DNA of 64,000 nucleotides, taken from Desmodesmus armatus (taxonomy: Eukaryota; Chlorophyta; Chlorophyceae; Sphaeropleales; Scenedesmaceae). Numbering within the stretch: position 1 is the first letter of the stretch; the number at the start of each line of letters is the position of its first letter. The stretch spans positions 1 to 64,000 of the forward strand of contig VIIQ02000557.1 of assembly GCA_007449985.2 (NCBI GenBank), in the 5' to 3' direction. A program made the translations under genes and the position numbers. The notes under the pieces are model-generated. The model ran no database searches. It saw nothing but the letters and a program-made list of their open reading frames with translations, and was not told the DNA's origin. This document shows positions 1 to 11,300 of this stretch, piece by piece.

Positions 1-1019
1 GGTGTGGTGGGACGCCATGTGGCAGGGGAAAGTAGCCCGCTTGCAGTGCTGATCCAGTGGCTGCTGCCCCAATGCTGTTGGTAACCTGCATTGCTGCTGT
101 GGAGCACAGCACAGAAGAAACAGAGTAGGCACATCAGCACTGTGCGCGCAGTGATGACCTTGCCAGAGTGACGCACTGTGGCGACCACAGAGACCTTTGT
201 TTGCGGTGCGTCCTGCTCTGCCGTCGGTTGCAAGCCAGGGCCTGGCCTGGGCCCTCTGTTGTGCCGACGCTTGCGTGCGCGCCGTGTGTCGCCAAGGTTG
301 TTAGTGGGCACAGGTTCTGCCACATTATACTCCCTTGCGCGCATGGGGTTGCCTGGGCGCACTGCTGCTCCCGCCATGCTGACCAATCCACGCATGATCT
401 TTGAGGGGTACTTCTCAGCGGCAAGTCACAAGCAAAGAAGCATGCCTAGCAGCAGCACACATGTGTGTCGTGATCCAGCTGATGCCCGGCAGCAGCTGAC
501 CAGCAGCCTTGGACCAGTCAAAGCCCCATAGCTTGCCTGCTGGCTCCTCCAGTGGCTGCTGTGCTTCTGCCTGCTCCTGCTCCTGCTCCTGCTGTTGCTG
601 CTGCTGCTGCCGCCCCCTGCCCTTGCGGCCGCGCCCACGCCGGCGCCTGCGCTTGTTGTGCTCACCCCCAGTTTGTGTTGCAGCCAAGCATCTGCTGCAC
701 TGCCATGAGGGCTGAAATACTCGATGTCAGCAGTCACTGGGTTGTAAGCATCCACCAGCTCTGGGAGACTGTCGCTGTCACTGCCTGTGCACAGCTCAGG
801 CATAGCGGTTGACCCAGTGGAGCTGCTGCTGTCCAAGTCCTCTTGCACCTGCTGTGGCACACCACCATTCAGGCCCAGGTGGTCCAAGTACCAGCGATCG
901 TTCACTTCAAATGGCCCAGCATCCAGTTCTGTGATAACTCCTGCCTGAAGCAGCCGTTCGAGCTCTGCATTGGCTAGAGTGTTCTCCTCTGCAGTAAACG
1001 GCCTGTAGTTGATGCCCGG

Positions 1020-1732
1020 CACTGCTGCTGCTGAGCCCTCAAGCTCCTCTGTGTCCTGCTGTCCTCCTCCCAGATGGTGGCAGCCGCCATGTTGCCACTG
1101 CTGATGCTGCTGTTGCCGTTCTTGACATAGCCACGCACGGGAATGCCGTGTATAATGTCAAGCCTGCCCTGTGCTGCCTTGGGACGGAAGCATAGCATGT
1201 TGAGGGCTGGATCCACATACCCAAACACCGGCAGCAGTGTCTTCTTGTCCAAGCACACCTTAAACATGCCACCCGCGTCTCCCTCCAGCACCCAAGCACA
1301 CGGAACGGGCAGGACTGCTGCCAGTGGGTGTCCCTTGGCAAGTGTGAGAACCAGCGGTCCTGTCCTGCCGATAATCTTCTTGGACGGCAGCCCATCAATG
1401 CCCTTGACAGACGGCACCTGATTTGTTCTGAAGATGTAAGTACCCCACTCGCCACAAGCCACCTCAGTGAACAGCAGCAGTGTGGCACCTGAGTCCTGGA
1501 ACGCCATATCTACTAGCACATCACGCCCATCCGGGGTTGTTAGTGTCAATCCTTCCTGTTTGTTCGTGCCCACCAGGAAGTCCAGCGTCACAGGCATTGA
1601 CTGGCGTAGGGTGTAATCGATTGCCACTGGCTTGAAGCCATACTGCAGCATGACTGACTCCAGGAGGCTGCGGCTGCTTGCCGCCGCTGCTGCAACAGGG
1701 CCACAGCGCCCAGAACTGCTGCTGGACACCAT
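1020..1732 (-). pseudogene. Retropepsin-like aspartic protease domain
   Basis: The frame contains VDMAFQDSGATLLLF, with the D-S-G-A catalytic triplet context typical of retroelement aspartic proteases (D-T/S-G-A). It follows a beta-strand-rich lead (PVTLDFLVGTNKQEGLTL) and precedes conserved-looking strands (GGMFKVCLDKKTLLPVFGY). One catalytic Asp per chain is expected because retropepsins work as dimers; only one is seen. The frame closes near 974, and the polyprotein continues in a different frame with MPGINYRPFTAEENTLANAE, a connector of the kind found ahead of reverse transcriptase. Confidence 0.6.
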
Positions 1733-1739
1733 GCTGGCA

Positions 1740-3200
1740 GTACCCTTTGCTGCTGTTGCCTCCTGCAGAGCCTGCTGCCCTCCTGCTGTGCACTGCTGCT
1801 ACCATGTGCTCCACCACCTCCTGCACACCCAGAAGGTCTCCAAAAGCAGATACCCTGCTCGCCACAAACCGCTGAATGTCAAGCAGCGTGTGCAGTAGCC
1901 CCCTGCTGGTGCCGTCCAGCTCTCCTAAGCCAGCAACCAGTGCATTGGTGATGCGTGGCATGGAACGCATGGCATTCAGGTCTGTAGGAAGAGCTGAGGG
2001 TGGTAGGAAGCCCTTGGGCACAGGCTGCCTGACAACCCTGCCCTGCTGCACTGCACCAGCTCCTGCCTGTGCACGTGTCCCAACCAGTGCATACTCATGT
2101 CCCGTTGAGTCAAAGAGCCCACCTGCCAGATCCTGCTGCCAGTCTGCTAAGCCCACATAACAGAAAGAGGGCCCAAAGTGCATTGTTTCCTGCTGCTGCT
2201 CCTCACTCACATACCCGCCTGCATCCGGCAGCACCATCATTGCTGCTTGTTCACCGGTGCTGTCGCCAACTGCACCAGTGATAGCCAGCGGTGTGTGAGA
2301 GGGTGGCAGCCCTGCCATTGGCTGCTGCATTGCCGAGCCGCCCATGGGCCAGTAGCTGGAACCAGCAGACCCCATGCCTGTCATGTAAGCTGCATAAGCC
2401 CCATACGGCTCTGCTGCTGCGCCATAAGCCATGTTCATGTACCGCTGCTGCTGTGTGTGCTGTCCAATGAACTGCTGCATAGCTGGCGGCAGCTTGTTGC
2501 TCTGCATCATCCTCCGCAGCAGCTCCTTGCAACGCCCCAGCCGTGGCTTCAGCTTCTGCTGCATGCAGCGGGAGATGTAGTGCACCATCCCCTGCTCAGG
2601 TGCACGCTCCGTGGGGCCCTCCCACTTCTCTGGAGCCAGCTCTGGCTTGTCCATATAGCAGACACCATCTGAGTGGCCCTTGGCAAAGCCACAGATGACA
2701 CACGCCATAACTGCTGACCCAACACCCAAGCCAGGTGGCCCTGCGTACTGCTGCTGCCTGCCGTTGCTGCCACCATAGCCCCTGTTACCCCTGCTGTTTT
2801 CTGGCTTGTTGTAAGCCCTTGGCAGCCCTTGCCCCAGTCCTGCCGGTGCTGCGCCTGCTCCTGCTGCTGCCATAGCCACTGCCTGCTGCACCATGATTGC
2901 CAGCGTGTTGACGTCCAAGGTTCCAGCGCTGCTGCCAATGCTGCTGCTGCTTTTGTTGGCAGTGCTGCCCTCCTGCGCTGCTGCCATAGCCAGCCCCGCC
3001 ATGCGCCTGCCCTTGCAGTCTTGGTTCAGGTGTGGCCGCTTTGTTGCAGGACAGTCCAGGCAGACAGCAGAGGGGTCCTTGGGGTCGATCTCCGCCATGT
3101 CAAAGCCCTTGGTGATGAGCAGCTTCTCACGCGCACCCATCTTGCTGAGGTACTGCTGTGTAGCCTCATTCTCCCGGCGAGAACGCAGCAGCGTCTGCAC
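1740..3200 (-). pseudogene. Retroelement nucleocapsid-like region with two Cys/His knuckles
   Basis: An open frame with two retroviral-type knuckle variants: CLDCPATKRPHLNQDC (C-x2-C-x7-H-x4-C) near its start and CVICGFAKGHSDGVC (C-x2-C-x5-H-x4-C) about 150 residues on. The classical knuckle spacing is C-x2-C-x4-H-x4-C, so both are longer. The rest is Gln/Gly/Ala/Met-rich. The tail beyond about 1740 is out of frame and the protein continues in the next frame with the protease. Nucleic-acid binding is inferred from the Cys/His pattern only. Confidence 0.55.
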
Positions 3201-4657
3201 CAGTGTACTCTCCTCACCTGCGCGCCGGCGTTCTTGCTGCTTCCAGCTCCCACACTGCTGTTGCCCACCATAATCAATGCCTGCTGCGCCAGCACGCCAT
3301 CCTGGTGGAGGTTCTTCTCGAATTGCTGAACTTGGTCAGCTAGTGATTCCAGCGCAATGTGAGTTCTGTTGGACGCATAGTACTCCTCCTTGCGCTGCCG
3401 TGCAAACTGCCTGCTGCTGGCATTGCTGAGACCCTTGCAGAAGGTGGTAATGTCTGCACCTGCTGGCACAATGCCCAGTGTCTTGACACTCTCATACAGC
3501 ACTGCCACGCGCTGCGCAAACTCCTGCACCTGCCTGCTGCCCTGGGAACCCTCACTCTGCAGCTGGTAGAACTCAGCCTGCTCCTTGCTGCTGGCCACTC
3601 CGTATGCTGCGTCCATCATACACCAGAAAAGCTCCATGACACAGCTGTGAGGGCTCCACTTCCTCATCCCCACAGTCATGAAGTATTTATTGTCCTGCGT
3701 GCTCTTGACCAGCCTGTCACTGAGCGTTTTGAAGAAGCCCAGCATAGCAGTTTGCATAGGATCTGTTGTTGCAGGAGGCAGGCCGCCGCCGCCACCGCCG
3801 CTGCTGTTGCCAGTTGAGTCCTGCTGCTGCACAAGTGGCGAAGAGTTTGCTGTCAGCGCCTGCTCCAGCCCAACACTGTCCTCAAGTGCCCAGCCCTTGG
3901 CAACCGCAGCAATGTGTACTTTCTCATACCTCTCCTTGATCAATGCTGCCAGCGTCTGCTCTGCCAAGTCACTGTTGGGGTGACGCTTGCGCACAAACTC
4001 CAGAGCAGCTGCTTCCAGCTCCTGTGGAGGATACCAGCCCTGGTCAGCAGCCCTGACATGTTTCTCCAAGACCTGCCCAGCCTGCTCCACTGCTTTGGCA
4101 CCATCGGAGCGTATGACAGTCAACTGGGCAATCTCGGCAATCTCTTCACCAGAGTGCTTGTCCAGCTTCTTGTCCATGGCTGCATTGCGCTTTTGGCCCT
4201 GGTTCCACCTGACAGCACGCTGCCATTCTCCGAAGGAATCCACTCCAGGCTGTCCAGACCATAGCTTTGGTATCATGGAGTTGCTGCTGCTGCTTCCAGA
4301 GTCCAGCTTGCCCCCAAAAGACAGACTGCCAAGGCCAGCCATGCTGCTGGTGGCCTGCTCGAAGAGTGGATTGGTGAAAACAAGAGTGCTGTCCTCCTGC
4401 TGCTCGCCAATGTGCTGATCCTGGTCACCAGAGTAGCTGATCAGTCCAGAGCCCAAATTCTCCTGGTTGTCAGCGCCACCTGCTTCCTCCGACGCACGCA
4501 CTTGACCAACAGCTTGCCGAACCACCGATTGGAACTGCTCCGAAAGCGATCCAGACGTTGGAAATGGCTGCTGTCCACGCCTGCCCGCTGAAGAAGCCAG
4601 CCTGGAAATGGGCCAGCTCTGAAATGCACCAGTGGATCTTCCCAAAAACCCACGCAA
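3200..4657 (-). pseudogene. Retroelement gag-like protein, frameshifted
   Basis: About 480 codons remain open. A Ser/Gln-rich N-terminal half is followed by a predicted helical charged region (residues ~170-260) with text such as WYPPQELEAAALEFVRKRHP, then a capsid-like block (MRKWSPHSCVMELFWCMM; KTLGIVPAGADITTFCKGL). The meaningful frame is lost near 3210 and resumes in another frame at about 3200 (LRSRRENEATQQYLSKMGAR). This would need a programmed frameshift or is decay. No family name can be given from sequence alone; position before the zinc knuckles and protease is the main reason for calling gag. Confidence 0.55.
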
Positions 4658-7109
4658 GTAAACTATAATAGTATTTAAAACACCTTAATGCTTACTAGAC
4701 GCGCCGCGATGCCCCCAGTAGCCAGGCACGTGGCAGCGCCCACCACCCACTAGTGGCCCTTTCACTAGCGCCCGCAGTTGAGCACTAGCGAGCTACTACA
4801 AGTGTATAAATGCAAATGTGGCACTCGGCTTGTGGTTTGCTGCCTAAAGCTTGCAGCAATGATGCTTCGCAGCCAGCTGGCTGCTCTGAGGGTAGCAGAT
4901 ACTCACTTGTAGTCCTTTGCAAAGTGTTGATGCGCTGTATGAATGTATGAGTGATGTTCAGGCACCCGGTTCGACCACAGGTCGCTGCTGGGGCTGGTTG
5001 CTGCACCTGTGCGCTCTGAATTGGGGATTCAAATGAGCGAGTACTCGGGAAACACTGCCAGAAGTTTACACCAAGCACTGTCAAAGCCGAGTGCGACGCA
5101 CAGAGCACCACAGCGGCACAAAGGAATCGGCACTGCAGGCGGTAAACCCTGAACCCGCCAGTGATCCTGTGCATCGCAGCACCAAACTCATCGCATACAA
5201 CTCCCAAGCACTTAACCACCAATAATAGCACTGCCACGCAGCAGTATCTGGCATGATCTGATATCACCCAGAGTCCTTGTTGACTCAACATGATTAGTCA
5301 ACTATCACACTGATTCTGCTAAGGCATGTGTTGTATAGCCTTGTACACAGCATAACCTTCCTGTGAGGATTACTGCTCACTCAGCAGGAATCGGTCAGTG
5401 TAGCTGCTGCTCGTGTCACAGCAGCTGAGTGGGGCACGCCGCTGAACGGGTAGTGTGGGCTCTGATGCAGGGGCAGGTGTGCGTCATGCATTCATACACC
5501 ATGCACCGTTGGCCAGCGACGTCATGATCATAGACAACAACACTGTCCACGACCAAAACGGCAAATTGAGCCAGCCCACCCTCACCAACCAAGACTCCTT
5601 GCACTATCAACCTGCTTGCAAGCAAATTGGGCTGCAAGCCGTGACCACCACACTGTATCTGCTGTAGGCATACTCAAGTGTGCTGTGCTGTCAACTATCT
5701 AGATCTGGCCAGATCTGGCCAGGGTGTGCTACCCCTTAGCCCTGCCAAGCAAGTGGCAGTGGTGAGAGCACCCTGCTGTATGACAGTGGTGAAAGCACCT
5801 TTGATTCTTGGCACAGACCAGGTTGACCCAGGCCCACCCTTGCGCAAGTGCCCTAGCAGTACACCAATTCAACAACAGTACCGAATCACAAAGGCTGTGG
5901 GTGGACGACCAACAGGCCGCTGTTTGTGACTGTCCACTCGCCAGGTGACTAGCGGCCAGCAAGCCATGTCGTGCGCCATGCTTGAAGCGCAGGTGCTTGA
6001 CGATCACCTCAAGACAGGTACCCCACAACAGCAGCATGCGGTACCAAAATATTCACACACACCTGTGTTGCAACCACGCTGCAGAGCACCCCTCACCAGC
6101 ACATTATAGAATGATGCTATGTTGACATCATATCATCCCCTCACCCCCCCCCCCCCCCCCGCAAAGGAAGCTGCAACATTGGCTTTGCAGCCAACTGTGG
6201 CGGGCCACAACAGATAGATAGGCTGACCAATAGCCAGCAGTGCAGTTTGGTGGCTATGGTCAGCGTCACAAAAGCATGAATCCAGCAGACACTTGCAACT
6301 GCACCCCTTGTCCTTAAGGACAAGGCTTGTTCGATTGAACATCCCCCATGCAACAGGGGGGCTGCTTGGGCACCTGGCCCAAGCATCTGGTCCGAGGGAG
6401 GCACAACTGCAAACGCATGAAGTCTGCTGAGCGATGCTGCAGCCAGCACAAGCAGCATGTGTCAAAACAGCCGATAGGGCTGAACACAGATCATCCAACA
6501 CATGGACACGTGTCCATGTCCCAAGAATGCGTGAGCAGAAGGCGCGGCATTGAGGCACAGCGCTTCACCCAGCACTCTCACACAAAGGTATGCAGTGGCC
6601 ACCACTGTTCCGGTCCCTGCACCCCCTGGACTGATGGCCCTGGGGACTTGCATTTACTGAAACCACACACCACACAATAACACCTAGGGTCACCAGACGT
6701 CCGCAAATCCCACCAAAAAACATTGTCCGTAAAATCCTACCACAGTGAAATCAATGATGACATGCCTGATAGGCCAAAGTTGCCCTGCATCTGCATGGCA
6801 GCACATAGCGATGCATGTGCCTGCATTGTGTCCGGAGTAGCAGCCGCTGTGGCTGAGCTGCTGTGCATGTGTCACCCGGCACGCTTGCTGTGCCAGGGCT
6901 TGTGTCAACCCAAAGAATGAGAAGCAATAAGTGGGACTTAGTGAGATTAGCAACAATCACGCTGATTGTGTGGTGCCTCAGAGAAGAGGCAGCCCGGTGT
7001 CAGTCAATCAATCCCGCCTGTTGGCTCGCAGCAATGCTGCATTGCACAGGCACCAGTTCCTGGACATGCAGCCCTAGCCTGTTGAGCTCAGTGCTACGGG
7101 CAGTTGCCC
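4658..7109. other. Intergenic, no gene supported
   Basis: Both strands carry only short ORFs without recognisable motifs. Visible structure is an 18-bp perfect palindrome at 5705-5722, a run of 17 C at 6144-6160, and a repeated phrase around 5757-5800. A possible LTR or upstream region of the retroelement could lie at 4660-4800, but I see no repeat partner for it. Confidence 0.5.
5705..5722. repeat. 18-bp perfect palindrome CTGGCCAGATCTGGCCAG
   Basis: The sequence equals its own reverse complement and arises from a tandem doubling of AGATCTGGCC at 5701-5720. It lies in intergenic DNA with no adjacent start codon. Its role is unknown. Confidence 0.8.
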
Positions 7110-7712
7110 CTATGCCTTCTTGGCCTGTTTCTTGCCCGTGTCGTGCTGTGGGGCCCTGCCTGTGAGTGCACAGTCCCCTGCAGGCAGCATGGCGTCCAGT
7201 ACCCCTGCACAGTGACGGGTCAGGCCACAAGCACACCCAGCAGCACAGGCTGATGCCTTGCTGGCAGGTGCTGCCTGCTGCTGCTGCTGGCACTGCTGCT
7301 GGTGCTGCTGGGGAGGGTGGTTGTCAAAGCCTTGATCGTGCAGGGCGAGGGCGAACAGTAGGAATTCACTGGCCGCAGGGTCGCAGCTGCTGACCAGGCC
7401 ATCATCGTGGCAGCTGTGGCAGCTGTCAGAGCTGGCGCTGCGAGTGACTGAGGCTCCACAAACGCTGCTGTCATTTTCAATGAAACAGTCTTGAAAAGGG
7501 GTCAGGCTGTAGAGCTCGAAGGGGTCGAACACTGCAGACTTGTTGCAGGGTGAGCCCCGCCTGCCTTCCATGGAGGTTGCCTGCGGTTGGGCACACCCCA
7601 AGATGTCAGCAAAGCAAGTTCGGTGCATGTGTTCGGACTCAACAGCTCCTTGACATGTCGTGAAAGCCGTTCTTGGCCTGTCCAGCCGGGCTGATAACCA
7701 TGGACATGTCAT
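7110..7712 (-). CDS. Unrecognised protein with Gln-rich stretch and basic tail
   Basis: A 200-codon frame begins with ATG at 7712. A plausible splice acceptor (CCCAACCGCAG) just before 7583 is followed by an in-frame ATG near 7570, so the true start may be the shorter one. The central part (FDPFELYSLTPFQDCFIEND, then SSDSCHSCHDDGLVSSCDP) reads like protein. It is followed by a Gln run, an Ala/Cys-rich segment, and the C-terminus TGKKQAKKA. No domain is recognised. It faces away from the ESV1/LESV-like gene, about 590 bp head-to-head. It could be a last exon of a longer gene or a chance ORF. Confidence 0.4.
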   Translation of the reverse strand: MTCPWLSARLDRPRTAFTTCQGAVESEHMHRTCFADILGCAQPQATSMEGRRGSPCNKSAVFDPFELYSLTPFQDCFIENDSSVCGASVTRSASSDSCHSCHDDGLVSSCDPAASEFLLFALALHDQGFDNHPPQQHQQQCQQQQQAAPASKASACAAGCACGLTRHCAGVLDAMLPAGDCALTGRAPQHDTGKKQAKKA

Positions 7713-8301
7713 GAGCAGATATGCTGCGGCCTGTATGAAGCATGCTACGAGCTCAGGATCTCACCATCGTGATACTTGGTAGCTCAAACTACTTGTAAGG
7801 CGAACATAGAGCCACACCGCGTGAAGATAGTCAAGTCGATGCACTTGTGAGATGTGTGAGCCTTTCAGAGAGGCTGATGCCTCTAAACATTGACTGAAAC
7901 ATTGGAAAAAACCATCCCATCTGCGGGTGCCCGTGCTCTTCTCCATGAACGAACAGTCATCTTCCCGTCAACAGTGTGAGACGGTCCACGATGGTGGCAA
8001 ACCCAATTGGAAGTGTGCATTTTTCGCGTAGTGTGAGTGAATGTGACCAAGGCTGCTGACAGTATCAACTAGCACAGTGTCGCGATCGTTTGTTTCGGGC
8101 GTGCCACAGGTGGGCGATGTCCTCTCTTCTGTGGTGAACTGAAGTTTGGGTTTTGGCTCTTGCTGGATCATCTGTTCACCCGTCCACGCTGCTGACCTGG
8201 ACACTTCCAATGCTGGTGTGGCCCTGCAGGCAGCCTGAAGAGAAGCTGAAGACCCACGTGCAGTGCATGCCTACTACCAACATCAAGTGGCAGTTGCCAG
8301 C
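7713..8301. promoter_or_regulatory. Putative divergent promoter region
   Basis: This is the 589-bp gap between the minus-strand ORF and the plus-strand starch-protein gene. No convincing TATA box or other element was identified. The call rests only on the head-to-head arrangement and depends on the minus-strand ORF being real. Confidence 0.3.
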
Positions 8302-11300
8302 ATGCAGTGCCTGACAAACAGACGCCTGCTCCAGCAACAGCGCACAGCAACAGGACCTGTTGGGCGCTGTCTTCAGCCTCTGCGCTGTGTTTATCAGCCC
8401 TTGAAGCCTGGTGGCAGCTTGCAGCGGTTTTGCATAAGGCACTGGAGGTGCCAGGCTGCTGCAAGTGACCAGAAGAATGCCTCAGAACCCATGTACCTTT
8501 CAGACTTGCTCAAGTTCGAGGTGGGTCTTCTGCTGTGGGTCAAGCTGAGTCGGTGCACACTGCTCAAATAGCGTGTGCTGGAGGCATTTGAACCAGCAAG
8601 CAGCAGCAGGAGCTTGAGCAGCAACAAGCACGGCAAGCTGTACGTGGCAGTACCCAATACACCACATACCACCATCCGTCTTTGCTGCTGATGCTGCTGC
8701 TGCTCCATGCTGCATTGCTGCTCCCTTGCCTCAGTCTGATGTGATTGACAGTTCTTCTCCCGGCAGCAGCATCAGCCAGCACGACCTCACCAGCAGCAGT
8801 GATGCAGCAGGTCAGCAAGGCGAGGCAGGTGACCCAACAGCACGTGCTCAGGAAATCATCAGCAGAGCGGTAAGTGGCACCTCACGCTGCTGCTGATCAG
8901 CCCGGCACGCACATTAGTTGCCAAATATACACGGCGTGTAACGGCCTCAGTAGCAGCTGCAGGGTGTGCATCAATTGGGCCAACAGACAAGCATGCACAG
9001 TTTGCTCTCTCCTCCGTCGCAACTCCAACTGCTGACTCAGACCAACCACCTGGCCTGTTTGTGACAGCAATTATTCCTCCATACCTGGCCACGCCCTCGC
9101 ATGCGGGTGTTGTGTGCATGCATGTGCAGACTGAGGTGTTGGCTGCAGCACGCGCTGCCCTAGGAACCTCTCCCCAGCCTGGCGACACCCCCACAGCCCC
9201 CAGCAGCAGCAGCAGAGCAGCAGGCACAGCAACCCTGGAGCAGCCGTCAGCATATGCACCCCCTGGCATCAGCACCCCCCCTCAGCCGGCAGGAGGGTTA
9301 GGCCAACCCAGCAGCAGCAGCCCCACTGCCAGCACCAGTGGCAGCAGCGACGGCTACGGCAGCAGCAGCAGCAGCCCCAGCGGCAGCAATGACGGGGGCG
9401 GAGAGCCCCTCACCCGCCGCTGGAGTCCTCTATCAGAGGATCAAGACCTGACACGGCATGTCCTGCAAAATGCATTGGATCAAATGCAGCGCTCTGGGGC
9501 GCCTATCGCTGCACCAAAAGAGGAGCCGCCAGTGGAAAAAAATACCCCCAGCAGCAGCACTCCCAGTGGCAGCACTAGCACCTCGCGGCCACCTAGCAGC
9601 AGTGGTCCCAGCGGCGGCGGCGGCAGCAGTAGTGGCGGCAGCAGCAGGAGGAGCAGGGACATACGCAGCAGCGGCAGGGGTGGGGGGCTGGTGATGGAGG
9701 ATGGGCATGGACCGGCACCCAGCTGGGCACAGTCACTGCTAGGTGAGTATGGATACGAAAGGGGGACAGGGGGGAAAGTGGACAATGAGGGGCACGGGGG
9801 AAAGTGGTATTGAGGGGTGTGCAGTTCAACTTGCATGCATTCAGGCTTGCACCTTGCTTGTGGGCTGGTATGTTTGCCTGACCCATCAGGTCAATTGACG
9901 CGTTGTGTGTTGAGCACATCAGAGTCAGCAGCTGCTGTCACAGCTGTCTATGTGTGATCTACGAAGTTTACAGTTACAGTGACAGTTACAGTTATTGGCT
10001 CAGCAAAGCTGAGCACCCACAAGGGAGCCAGAGGCTCATGGGGTTTACTGGAGACTCCACTATATCCAGCGGACCCATTTGCAGCAGATTCATCTCACCG
10101 TAGCAGCAGCAGCAGCACGCACGGGGGTGTTTGTTGCATGGTGGAAGCATGCCTCCACCATTCGACAGCCTGCTCACAGCATCAAAACACTTTGATGATG
10201 CTTGCTGCGACTGCTGCTGCCGCAATGCCTCAGGTTCAGATGACTTTGGTGGTGCTGGCTACAACTTCCCCACAGGAGGAGGGTCAGGCAGCTCTTCGCC
10301 GGTAGCGTCAGTCCTGGAGCCACAGATGCAGATGCAGCAGGTGTGGTGGGAGATGCAGCAGCTGGCATGGACCTTGCCTTACAACTGCACCTCGGCGTTG
10401 GGGCACCACTAGCTTGGTGTGCTGTGCAATGTGTGAACACCACAGGCAACAAGTCCCATCTGTGGCAGCTGGCATCTCTGTGCGCAGTTGGTTGGACTCC
10501 CCTGAAGAAGTCCTGTTCATTACTGCTAGCTGTTGAAGATGTTTCGTGCTGTGCCGTGCTGTGCTGTGCCGTGCTGTGTGCTGTGCAGGCAGCTGACCGT
10601 CCCTCAGCCTGGGGTTGGGCTACTGAGGAGGCTGAGCCACTGAGGCTACCCCCCGCAGCACTGGGACTGCTCAGTCAGGTCAGTAGAATGCACAGCAGCA
10701 AACAGTAACAAACAGCTACCCCTGCTGGCACACACATTGGCTTGTAGCATACCACACTAACGTAGCAATGATGCAATGCTCCTTGCACATGCCAGGAGCC
10801 GTCTCACGTCCTCGTCTTGGGGTCACACCACCACTGAGGTTTGGTGCTCCCAGCAGCCTAGCATTGTGTCTGCAGTCCTGTCTGAATGTGTTGGTTGGTG
10901 ATGGTGCTGTTGCGGCTACTTCAATGCACGTCACAATGCTGGCTGCTCTGTTTGATTTCGCCTTGCCTTTTACCTTTTCCTTGCAGTCTGAGTTGGATGC
11001 TCAAAGGGCTCGTGCAGCAGTCCTGCCTCCCCTGCAGAGCGTGCTTGAGCTCACCACAGCATTCAGGCCACCTGAGAGGTCAGGCGGGGTGGCAGTAGCA
11101 GCACCTGCTGTCACGGCAGCTACTGATGAGGTAGCAGTTGAGCAAGTGGGGCGGGCCCTGCCTGATGGCACTGGCAGGCTGGCTGATGGGACATGGTGGG
11201 AGAAGAAGAGTGGCATTGAGCGGGGCAAGGTGAGAGCAGGGTGGCAGGGTGCTTTTGGGCGGGCAGGGGGTACTGTCACAGTACAGAGGGGTGTGCAGTG

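Larger units (their letters stand above)
1..4657 (-). mobile_element. Partial retrotransposon, gag-protease region, decayed
   Basis: Four consecutive reading frames on the minus strand read as one gag-protease polyprotein broken by frame changes near 3210, 1740, 1020 and 670-430. In order they hold a gag-like region, a Cys/His knuckle region, a retropepsin-like aspartic protease and a basic Arg/Gln-rich linker. Downstream of 428 an open frame continues to the window edge with a hydrophobic stretch (LMCLLCFFCAVLH), so the expected reverse transcriptase would lie left of position 1 and is not seen. No LTR, primer-binding site or target duplication could be identified at the right end. The class (LTR or DIRS-like) is therefore undetermined. 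The first in-frame codon of the gag frame is TTG, not ATG, which suggests truncation or an upstream exon. Seen: frames and motifs. Inferred: single polyprotein origin. Confidence 0.72.

Noticed and set aside
4965..4985. tRNA T-loop-like GGTTCGACC
   Set aside because: The flanking bases do not form a T-stem and no anticodon or acceptor arms could be placed around it.
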